A stretch of 57,910 bases of DNA from Bacteroidaceae bacterium. GTDB lineage: Bacteria > Bacteroidota > Bacteroidia > Bacteroidales > Bacteroidaceae. Position 1 is the stretch's first letter. Every line of letters starts with the position of its first letter. The stretch lies in assembly GCA_017507105.1 (NCBI GenBank), contig JAFWBM010000026.1, positions 1-57,910 on the forward strand. The letters run 5' to 3'. The translations under genes were made by a program, and so were the position numbers. Below are positions 27,040-35,100 of the stretch, in pieces. The notes under the pieces were generated by a model that searched no databases, was not told the origin of the DNA, and was given only the letters and a program-made list of their open reading frames with translations.

Positions 27040-27633
27040 ATGAAATCATTAAGCATCAGCGGTACTTCAAGAACAGAAGTTGGCAAGAAGTCAACAACCG
27101 CACTCCGCAATCAGGGATTGGTTCCCTGCTGTATCTATGGTGAGGCAAAGGACGAGAACGGCAACCCCGTAAGCAAGGCTTTCAGCGTAACAACAGAGAG
27201 TCTTCGTAAACTCGTTTACACACCCGACATCCACGTAGTAGACCTTACAATCGACGGCGTAACTGTTAAGGCCGTAATGAAAGATATTCAGTTCCACCCT
27301 GTTAAGGATACAATCCTTCACGTAGATTTCTACGAGGTGACAGAGACTAAGCCTATCGTAATGGCAGTTCCCGTTAAACTCGAGGGTCTTGCAGAAGGTG
27401 TACGCGCCGGTGGTAAGTTGGTTCAGTTGCAGCGTACTCTCAAGGTTAAAGCCGTTTACAGCCTTATCCCCGAGAAGCTTTTTATCGACGTCACATCACT
27501 TGGTTTGGGCAAGTCAATAAAGGTTGGCGAGCTCTCATTCGAGAACCTCGAGCTTACAACTGCTAAGGAGGCACTTGTATGTGCAGTGAAGACAACACGT
27601 GCATCACAGGCAGCAGCTGCAGCAGCTAAGTAA
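27040..27633 (+). CDS. rplY: 50S ribosomal protein L25 (general stress protein Ctc type)
   Basis: L25 binds 5S rRNA in the large ribosomal subunit. The N-terminal ~95 residues are the L25 domain (RNQGLVPCCIYGE, PVKDTILHVDFYEV) and the following ~85 are the TL5/Ctc beta domain (PVKLEGLAEGVRAGGKL), so this is the long form linked to stress resistance in Bacillus and Thermus. The C-terminus is an Ala-rich tail (SQAAAAAAK). It leads a three-gene operon with pth and hslR, all concerned with translation, and lies 16 bases before pth. Confidence 0.96.
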   Translation: MKSLSISGTSRTEVGKKSTTALRNQGLVPCCIYGEAKDENGNPVSKAFSVTTESLRKLVYTPDIHVVDLTIDGVTVKAVMKDIQFHPVKDTILHVDFYEVTETKPIVMAVPVKLEGLAEGVRAGGKLVQLQRTLKVKAVYSLIPEKLFIDVTSLGLGKSIKVGELSFENLELTTAKEALVCAVKTTRASQAAAAAAK

Positions 27634-27649
27634 TTATTAAAACAAAGAA

Positions 27650-28228
27650 ATGAAATATTTGATTGTCGGTTTGGGTAACATCGGCTATGAATACGAAGGA
27701 ACCCGCCACAATATAGGATTTACAGTATTGGATGCTTTTGCAAAAGCATCCAATACTGTTTTTGCAGACAGACGCTACGGATTTGTCGCCGAGACATCAT
27801 GTCGTGGGCGAAAGCTTATACTGCTCAAACCTTCGACATACATGAACCTAAGCGGCAATGCAGTACGCTACTGGATGCAACAAGAGAAAATCCCATTGGA
27901 GAATGTACTTGTAATAGTAGACGACCTTGCACTTCCGGTTGGCGCACTACGCCTTAAAGGACAAGGCAGCGACGGAGGTCACAATGGATTAAAGCATATA
28001 GCAGCCACACTGGGCACAACCAACTATGCACGTCTGCGTTTCGGTATAGGCAATGACTTTGGCAAGGGGCACCAGGTAGATTTTGTGCTTGGGACCTTTG
28101 ACATCGAAGAACAGAAGGCTGTCGATGCTCAGATAGAGACCGTAGGAGAAATAATCAAGAGTTTCTGTTTTGCAGGTCTTGCCCGTACCATGAACCAATT
28201 TAACAAAAGAGGAGCCGGCAAGGAATGA
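27650..28228 (+). CDS. pth: Peptidyl-tRNA hydrolase
   Basis: Pth cuts the ester bond between a stalled peptide and its tRNA and so recycles tRNA. The catalytic His is H20 (GTRHNIGF) with the conserved Asn 10 (GLGNIG); the partner Asp lies in IVDDLALP (D91-D92). [12 protein letters not shown] and [13 protein letters not shown] are further family motifs. The length of 192 residues is normal. rplY-pth is a common pairing in bacteria. The stop overlaps the hslR start by four bases (ATGA). Confidence 0.97.
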   Translation: MKYLIVGLGNIGYEYEGTRHNIGFTVLDAFAKASNTVFADRRYGFVAETSCRGRKLILLKPSTYMNLSGNAVRYWMQQEKIPLENVLVIVDDLALPVGALRLKGQGSDGGHNGLKHIAATLGTTNYARLRFGIGNDFGKGHQVDFVLGTFDIEEQKAVDAQIETVGEIIKSFCFAGLARTMNQFNKRGAGKE

Positions 28229-28644
28229 GTGAACAGGCAAGAATAGATAAATGGTTATGGGCAGTAAGAATATACAAGACACGTAGCATTGCTGCCGAAG
28301 CTTGCAAGAAGGGGCATGTAGCTATTGGTGAAAGAAGCGTAAAGCCGGCACACACCGTACATGTTGGCGATATAGTAAATGTTAAGAAAAGCCCTATTAC
28401 CTACTCATTCCGTGTACTGAAAGCAGCCGAAAACAGGGTAGGTGCAAAATTGGTACCCGAGTTGATGGAGAACGTAACTCCACAAGAACAGTACGAGATA
28501 CTGGAGATGAGCAAGATAAGCGGATTTGTAGACCGTATGCGAGGAACCGGCCGCCCCACAAAGAAAGAACGACGAGAGATTGACACATTCATTGAGAGCG
28601 GATACGACTACAATCCAGATGAATTCGATTTCGACGAACTATAA
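28225..28644 (+). CDS. hslR: S4-domain heat-shock RNA-binding protein (Hsp15/RqcP-like)
   Basis: A 139-residue protein whose first ~65 residues are an S4 RNA-binding domain ([20 protein letters not shown] followed by [15 protein letters not shown]). E. coli Hsp15 binds stalled 50S subunits that carry nascent peptidyl-tRNA, and its Firmicutes relative RqcP works in ribosome quality control. Placement directly behind pth with a four-base overlap fits ribosome rescue. The C-terminal region ([20 protein letters not shown]) is basic and typical of Bacteroidetes members; the tail is acidic. Confidence 0.88.
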   Translation: MSEQARIDKWLWAVRIYKTRSIAAEACKKGHVAIGERSVKPAHTVHVGDIVNVKKSPITYSFRVLKAAENRVGAKLVPELMENVTPQEQYEILEMSKISGFVDRMRGTGRPTKKERREIDTFIESGYDYNPDEFDFDEL

Positions 28645-28680
28645 GATAGGCTGTCGCAAATTTCTGCGACAGCCTATCTT
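28643..28680. terminator. Bidirectional terminator between hslR and blaR1-like gene
   Basis: AAGATAGGCTGTCGCA at 28643-28658 pairs perfectly with 28665-28680 around a six-base loop, and its outer ends are A- and T-rich. It lies between converging genes. Confidence 0.9.
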
Positions 28681-28692
28681 TAATACAACCAA

Positions 28693-30129
28693 CTATTGTA
28701 ACTTAAATGCTACCGGCAACATATAACGCACCTGTATAGCATTACCATTCTTATCCAAGCCCGGTATAAATGCAGGCATAGACTTCACAATACGTACTGC
28801 CTCTTCATCCAACAAATTATTACCGGATGTCTTTGCTATATTCACATCCTTCAGAGAACCATCAGTAGCCACATTAAACATTACATATGTCTTGCCCTCC
28901 ACTCTATTTTTTACACAATCTTGCGGATAAATGATATTAGTTGAAATATAGGCAAGCATGGCTGTTGCACCACCTTTGAATTCAGGCATTCTCTCGACAG
29001 AACTGCTCTCATCAGAACTATTCGAAGAACCATTACCCCGTATCTTCAACGTTACAACTTCCTTTGTTCTCTCTACATTAGCACTATCAAGATATTTTTC
29101 TTGATTTACATTTTCACTAATTTCAACTTTTTCATTAACTTTGACAAGCGGTTCGCTATTAGCCGAAGAAGAGAAAGTACATGCGGCGATAACCGCCAAA
29201 GGCACAATATACAAAGCTTTTGCACAGTGCCACAGACTTGATTTTTCTTTACACATCATAGTGATACGTTTTTTGGTTAAACTGTGATTAAAGCTGTTGG
29301 CAATAGAGTAGAGCCTTGCGCCAACGGCTTTTTTTATAATAAGCAACTGATATTGCTTGGCATTGACGCCGGCAGCCAACACTGCACTATCAGCTTCATA
29401 TTCATGTATATCTTTAAGCAGATTCTTCATAACCCAAGCCATAGGATTAAACCATTGGAGTATTATCAGTAAATCGGCAAATAAAATGTCCAAAGAGTGA
29501 CAATAACGAATGTGCGCAGCCTCGTGAATAATAATTTCCCGACCACCATCTTCCAAATCGAAACGTGATATAGCAATATATCCCAGCCAGCTGAAAGGTT
29601 TGTAACTGCCGTCATGCACCACTAACCTTGCATTACAAGATATATATCCCGAAATATCCTCATCGACACCGTTTCTTAATATTCTTGCAACCTGTATATA
29701 CATATATAACAGCCTAATTATTAATAGAGCAACCACTGTAAAATAGAGAACTGTCACATACTCCATTATTCTATATGATGAGATTGCTGTTTGTGTTTCA
29801 TAAGCATTATCCGTTATCGGTTGCAATACTGCCGACATATCATATACCCTATCCGAATTAACCAAATTCATAGCATTACCTTTTACAACTGATTCTATAA
29901 CAGAAGATAAAGCTGCCATAGGAGAATCTACATTTAACGGTACTGTCGGCAATACAATAGCCATAAATGCAACTAATAGCAGTAGCCATCTATTCAAGCG
30001 ATGCATCGTTTCACTACTCATAAGCAACATAAACAATGCAACACCTACAGATAGCAACAGCGACGATTCTATCAGATATATAAGAAATCTATCCATACGA
30101 ACAACATTACTGTTTTTGTACCTTATCAA
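28693..30129 (-). CDS. BlaR1/MecR1-type M56 metallopeptidase with TonB C-terminal domain
   Basis: A membrane protease expected to cut its partner repressor on receiving a signal. Helices lie near residues 13-32, 38-58 and 123-145. The zinc motif HEAAH is at residues 202-206, with EYEAD downstream as the third-ligand region. A further helix near 300-320 leads to a periplasmic tail that carries a TonB C-terminal domain (MPEFKGGATAMLAYIS to MLPVAFKLQ). There is no penicillin-binding sensor domain, so beta-lactams are unlikely to be the signal; the TonB-type domain may sense an envelope protein or peptide. The domain resembles the duplicated ones in the gene at 643-1812. The start overlaps blaI by 23 bases. 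No beta-lactamase gene is nearby. Confidence 0.85.
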   Translation of the reverse strand: MIRYKNSNVVRMDRFLIYLIESSLLLSVGVALFMLLMSSETMHRLNRWLLLLVAFMAIVLPTVPLNVDSPMAALSSVIESVVKGNAMNLVNSDRVYDMSAVLQPITDNAYETQTAISSYRIMEYVTVLYFTVVALLIIRLLYMYIQVARILRNGVDEDISGYISCNARLVVHDGSYKPFSWLGYIAISRFDLEDGGREIIIHEAAHIRYCHSLDILFADLLIILQWFNPMAWVMKNLLKDIHEYEADSAVLAAGVNAKQYQLLIIKKAVGARLYSIANSFNHSLTKKRITMMCKEKSSLWHCAKALYIVPLAVIAACTFSSSANSEPLVKVNEKVEISENVNQEKYLDSANVERTKEVVTLKIRGNGSSNSSDESSSVERMPEFKGGATAMLAYISTNIIYPQDCVKNRVEGKTYVMFNVATDGSLKDVNIAKTSGNNLLDEEAVRIVKSMPAFIPGLDKNGNAIQVRYMLPVAFKLQ

Positions 30130-30463
30130 TCAACTCCCTGAGTTCTTCTATTGATATCTGTTCCTCCTCTACAAGCGAAGATACAGCATTAAGATATGAG
30201 TTCTTGAAAAACCTCCCGACTACACTTTTTATAGTACGCCTTCCATACTCCTCTTCTGTTACTACAGCATAATACTTATATGTCGGGCCATATGACTTAT
30301 GTGAAACATATCCACGTTTCTCGAGTCCACGCACGATAGTAGATATTGTATTGAAATGAGGTTTTGGTTCGTCGAAGAACTCTATCATTTCATTTACAAA
30401 GAGTGCTCCTTTTTCCCAAAATAATTTCATCACCTCCTCTTCGCGTCTTGTTAATCCTTTCAT
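30107..30463 (-). CDS. BlaI/MecI/CopY-family repressor
   Basis: A 118-residue winged-helix repressor. The DNA-binding region covers residues 1-70 (LTRREEEVMKLFWEKGALFV, then PHFNTISTIVRGLEKRGYV), and the C-terminal helices form the dimer (FFKNSYLNAVSSLVEEEQIS). In this family the M56 partner, here the overlapping downstream gene, cleaves the repressor between the two parts to relieve repression. Two AACTA-N7-TAGTT dyads lie in and just after its own promoter (30497-30513 and 30527-30543), as expected for an autoregulated operon. The wider regulon is unknown. Confidence 0.92.
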   Translation of the reverse strand: MKGLTRREEEVMKLFWEKGALFVNEMIEFFDEPKPHFNTISTIVRGLEKRGYVSHKSYGPTYKYYAVVTEEEYGRRTIKSVVGRFFKNSYLNAVSSLVEEEQISIEELRELIDKVQKQ

Positions 30464-30496
30464 TATAACTATTATTATGATTATTGATAAAACCAG

Positions 30497-30513
30497 AACT
30501 ATATTTTATAGTT
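30497..30513. promoter_or_regulatory. Operator-like dyad 1 for the BlaI-type repressor
   Basis: AACTA-TATTTTA-TAGTT, a 17-base dyad with exact five-base arms, placed about where transcription of blaI should begin. Same arms and spacing as the dyad at 30527-30543. Confidence 0.65.
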
Positions 30514-30520
30514 CACTATG

Positions 30521-30552
30521 CAAATAAACTATTAATTTTAGTTACACGCAAA
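30521..30552 (-). promoter_or_regulatory. Promoter of the blaI-blaR1-like operon
   Basis: On the reverse strand TTTG (30552-30549), 20 bases, then TTTATTTG (30528-30521), one change from the -7 consensus. The second dyad fills the spacer, so bound repressor would block RNA polymerase. Confidence 0.6.
30527..30543. promoter_or_regulatory. Operator-like dyad 2 for the BlaI-type repressor
   Basis: AACTA-TTAATTT-TAGTT, 17 bases, centred 30 bases (about three helical turns) from dyad 1 and lying between the -33 and -7 elements. Confidence 0.65.
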
Positions 30553-30651
30553 TATTTTCCAGTTTATTTCTGAATAAATATCAAAATTTCTGAGTAACAA
30601 GATAAAACATGGAGGTGAAGATATCCCTCAGTAATCATTACCTGATAAAAG

Positions 30652-30691
30652 AATATGCAACCGGTAACAAGAATCTATCCGATTGCATATT
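30652..30691 (-). terminator. Hairpin after the signalling-operon membrane gene
   Basis: AATATGCAA at 30652-30660 pairs with TTGCATATT at 30683-30691; an inner CGG/CCG pair (30662-30664, 30679-30681) extends the stem. It follows the gene ending at 30720 on the reverse strand. Confidence 0.55.
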
Positions 30692-30719
30692 TCTATAATA
30701 TAGTGATAAGAACTGGTAC

Positions 30720-31439
30720 TTACTTACTATTTGATTTATTGCATAATAAGCAAACAGTTACATATATAAATGGAGATGCATATAGCATTGACTCTATAAT
30801 TGCATGATAGGGCACATCTATTCCCACATATGCTACTGTAGGCAGCAACCCGGAAGCCGGCAACATTGCCATATATGCCGGAATATAGATACTAAATACA
30901 TCAACCACCCCATCTAACATATCATATATATTACGATAGCTGCCGTAAACAGCACCATGCATAGCTGATACAAGGATGATTATAAGAAGAAGTAAAAGTA
31001 TCCAGCCTATATACAAAGGTGATGATGTAATAGTATTTGTAACACTCATTAGTATACCGTCGGCCGAGATAGAAAAGATGAATAATAGCAGTATTAGGCA
31101 CGAAAGAAGGGATATTGACATCCACAATGCTCTACTGCGGTTATGCGACAACGAGCAACCACTTATCATGAGGGAAAAAGAATGTATGAAACCCGAACCA
31201 CGAAGCAGACCTATACATAGTACACCAAATATAGCTGTCGCCCAAGGAGCCGAATCAACAAAGCCGACTGCATTGCGTAGGGTCCAACGTATACCGGTAG
31301 CAGAAAGCAAGTTGTGCAGTTCGAAGTCGTTACCGGACAATAGCCCGACAACACCTACCACCCATGATGCCAACCAAACCAACAAGAGCAACAATATATA
31401 CAACAGCAAAGGGTAGTAATAACGTTTGTCTCTATTCAT
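30720..31439 (-). CDS. Polytopic membrane protein of the signalling operon, family unknown
   Basis: A 239-residue protein when started at the ATG at 31439. That start overlaps the response-regulator stop by eight bases (ATGAATAG), the usual sign of coupling, and is preferred to an in-frame ATG at 31493 deeper inside the regulator gene. I count six or seven hydrophobic helices (for example YYYPLLLYILLLLLVWLASW, LWMSISLLSCLILLLFIFSI and GWILLLLLIIILVSAMHGAV). There is no ATPase, kinase or obvious transporter motif. It is the last gene of a three-gene operon behind a double sensor kinase and a response regulator, so it may be a signal input, an output or an accessory component. I do not recognise the family. 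Confidence 0.7.
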   Translation of the reverse strand: MNRDKRYYYPLLLYILLLLLVWLASWVVGVVGLLSGNDFELHNLLSATGIRWTLRNAVGFVDSAPWATAIFGVLCIGLLRGSGFIHSFSLMISGCSLSHNRSRALWMSISLLSCLILLLFIFSISADGILMSVTNTITSSPLYIGWILLLLLIIILVSAMHGAVYGSYRNIYDMLDGVVDVFSIYIPAYMAMLPASGLLPTVAYVGIDVPYHAIIESMLYASPFIYVTVCLLCNKSNSK

Positions 31440-32154
31440 CTGGTTCAAGATTATCAACATCAATAATTCTAAGTTCAATAGCACGTACAACAAGACGCGT
31501 CACGTTGACGCCTCGTTGTTCTTCTTGCGGGAAGAGGCGCGATACAAGGTCGGACTGTCTTTTCTCGAGCGACTTTACACCAAATGGCATTGTTCTTAAA
31601 TTTGCAATCATATCCTTCGTATATCCCAAAGCTAGATGACGTAAGAAACATTCATCGTAGCGGTCTATCTCATATGTAATAAGAGATTTCCTACGGATTG
31701 CGTCACGCATTACACACTCACGAAATCGCTCGGTTATTTTTTCCAAAATAGGTTGATTAAATACATATTGACGTCCTGACATCACACTGTACACCTCATT
31801 CTTTGTCAGCAACTCACCTGTCTTGAGAACAATACCATCGGCACCGGCATCAAGCACATCTACCCATAATTTTTCATTGGTAAGTTCACCTGTAAATATC
31901 AACACCTTAACATGCGGATAATCTTTTTTAACCTTGGCACATATAGAGACTCCTGCTGTAGTTGAGCCACCTAATCCAAGGTCGAGCAACAGAAGATGAG
32001 GTTGCTCTTTTTCCATCAATGGATATAGTTCCTCTTCGTTCGTTGCAACACCTATAATATCAGCATCGGGTATATCACTTCTGAAGATTTCCTCGGTACC
32101 CTTCAATTCCAATTTTGCATCCTCTACAATTATAACACTGAATTTATTATCCAT
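31432..32154 (-). CDS. Response regulator with helix-turn-helix output
   Basis: The receiver domain (residues 1-~125) has the acidic pocket E11-D12, the phospho-acceptor D58 (LLLLDLGLGG), the switch Thr in LIFTGEL and the conserved Lys in GIVLKTGE. The output region (~165-240, FLRHLALGYTKDMIANLRTM and onward) has the spacing of a LuxR-type helix-turn-helix, though with unusual sequence. It directly follows the 1,415-residue sensor (11-base gap) and overlaps the following membrane gene, so the three form one operon. The kinase is the obvious phosphate donor. Target genes are unknown; autoregulation is possible. Confidence 0.88.
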   Translation of the reverse strand: MDNKFSVIIVEDAKLELKGTEEIFRSDIPDADIIGVATNEEELYPLMEKEQPHLLLLDLGLGGSTTAGVSICAKVKKDYPHVKVLIFTGELTNEKLWVDVLDAGADGIVLKTGELLTKNEVYSVMSGRQYVFNQPILEKITERFRECVMRDAIRRKSLITYEIDRYDECFLRHLALGYTKDMIANLRTMPFGVKSLEKRQSDLVSRLFPQEEQRGVNVTRLVVRAIELRIIDVDNLEPDE

Positions 32155-32165
32155 ATATAATACTT

Positions 32166-35100
32166 TTATTTACTTGGTAAAGTAAGGAAAATTTTTGTTC
32201 CTTCATCACATTTGCGCATCTCTAAACGACAACCTCTTATATTCATATAATCTTCATGCATACGTACAATCTCCTTTGCGATAAGAAACTCCAAAGCAAC
32301 AGCGTCACCCTCTCCGGGTGTAAAAAGAGAAGTTGTATCATATGTAGATGCATCTTCACGCACATCCATTATCTCTATTTCGACTACACTACCACCACGC
32401 TCTACAGCAGAAATAACTATAGTTCCATCACCTCCAACAGCCATTAGTCCGTCCAAAATAGACTCGAACAAGAACTCAACAAGTACAGCATCTGCATATA
32501 TAATGGCTGTTGTCTTATCATATTGCAAGAAAATATCTTTCTTAAGACGAGCTGCTCTACGTTTAACATAGAACTGCAGCTCGGCAAACAGTAGATTTAA
32601 ATCAATGGCGGAAAGTCTGAAGCTGAGATCATCGAGTTGACGAGTTGCACAATCCACAAGCATACCAAGTACCTGATTGTAATAGTCAATAAGCTCTTTT
32701 ATTGTTGCCGACTGCTCTTTATCTTCCAAACCAGAATTGCGCAATTCCTCTATAAGATGGCGTATACGACTGGGGTAATATATTGTCTCATGTTTAATCA
32801 TAGAGAGACAATTATCCATAACCATATTGCGTACATGAAGATGATTTTCCTCGAACCGCATCCTCTCTGTCTCCTCTTCTACATCATCATATGAACGATA
32901 TGTCTCGGCCAGACATGCTATTGAATAATAGGCAGCCGATGATGCATAACTTACCATGAGTTCCAGTGTAGAAGTCTCACTTGTTGTAAGTTTTCTCTCA
33001 ACCTCTATCTGCATTGCGCCTATATAGTGTTCATTTCCTGAAGAGACTGCTACAAGCGGAAAGACAATGATTGCACAATCAGGAGATATATAGGAGTTAT
33101 GACTCTCGCATAGTCTCTGCAGAAATACGCCGGTGAGCTCATCGACCCCATTTGGAAATGATGCGAGTTGTACTGTATCATCATAATCGAGCATGACAAC
33201 CACATTCCTAACACGTAGATACTCGTGTGTACCATCATATATCTCGCAAGAGAGATTGGCTGCTAGATTATCAAGAGATTCGCGCCCACCCCTGGCAAGC
33301 CTTAGCAAACGTGCATTTACATGCAACAACATATTGGTATTCATCTTCTCAATTACTACACGACGCATATACATTACAGATGCAACAATAAACAAAACCA
33401 CCAGCAACGCAACACACAATGCTATTGCAGCTTCCCTATAGTTAGATATATTACGCATCTGCTCATAGTACTTTATAAGTTCTTTATCCTCGTGCACCAG
33501 ACGATATAGCTGCGTATATATTGAGTTATTATATCGATACAATTGCCACTTATGGAGAGCCAATGCAGCAATAGCAGTCTCATTTCGTAAGTCGAGGAGA
33601 TTATGGTAAATATCTTCGGTTAACGAATCGGGGTATATAGCACTACGCCACCAATCAAGCTCGGCCATATTGCCAGTTACAAATGTGAGTGTGTCACCAC
33701 CGCCAATGGTTGATGAATAATATCTGTTAAGCTCATCTATAGCCATTGCCGAATATCCGAGAGCTTTTTCGTAGTCACCATATACATTACTATTGTAGAC
33801 AGAATCTGCCAATGCAGATATTCTTATAAAAGAGCTATCGGCATATCCTATAGCGGAAATGGGAATGAGAATAAACAGTAACGAAACCATTGCACGTATA
33901 ATCCCTTTGGGCAAACGGAAAGAGAAACGGCTACCCTCATCTTTCTTACTCTCTATATTTAGGCAACACACTGCAAAAAGTTCATCACTCTTACGATATT
34001 TTTCTATTATACCCTTGCAGTTCATAAGCCCAAAGCCACTCCCTTTATTAGCCTCAGAAACAGAGCCTCTACCTATAGAAGAGGCATCGTATACCTTATT
34101 ATTAAGTATTTTATCAATCTCTTCCGGAGTGAGACCGCAACCGTTGTCTTTCACAGAAATCTCGACATATGTATCTGTTTCAACTGCCTCTACCTCTACC
34201 TCACCACCACATGGAGTAAATTTCCCCGCATTATCAGCAAGAGTATTGAGCATAAACAGAGTTAAAGCCTTATCTGCCTTCACAACAGAGTTGCTTGATT
34301 TTACATCCAATCTTACTCCTCTCAAGGCAAAGGCTTGCGCACTCTTCGATATTATATCCAACACATCTGATATAGGAAAACTCTCTATGTTAAGATTAAG
34401 CTCGCCCCGACGCATCTTTATCCATTTATCGAGAATTGCATTATGCCTATCCAATGCATCGGTCAATTCTATAAGGTAGTCGAGTCGCCGCTGTCGGTTC
34501 TCGCATGTCCCATTCGAGTGCAACAGCCTTTGTACCTCATTGAGCATACGATTAATATAAGGTACCATACCAGTAACGACAGACAATGATACACGTTTTA
34601 TTACATTCTCGCGTTTATGAGCAGCCAGATACATTTTGTATGACTCATGTAACTGTTCAAGACGCAGACGTTCGTCATCTATTGCAGATATACGCATACC
34701 CTCGTCCAGTGCAACCGAGACATATGGCAATAGCACACCGAGCAGACCTCTTTTTGAACTGTCAGCTTCTCTTTCTGCAACTACACGCAACACCCACTCT
34801 TGGTTATCATCCATCTTTAGTAACGGAAAAAGATACAGATATCTGCCGTCAGTGCTGTTCTCACCTTTTCTCTCAATGCCGAATTGGGTGTTTCCCAAGA
34901 AATTACTCAACGACCCATTCAATATACCACAAACCACCTTATGTACCTCCTCGGTACCTTGGACATCTTGTGGTATCACAACCATCAATTGTCGACAGAC
35001 TCTAAGTATAGCATCCAGATCTCTACTATATGCAACATTGCGCTTACGCCATCGTGCTGCAAGCAATATTGTCGAACAAACTACTGCAATTGTTACTACA

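Noticed and set aside
33859-34479. 206-codon forward frame inside the sensor-kinase gene
   Set aside because: Ser/Leu-rich shadow of the kinase HATPase domain on the other strand.
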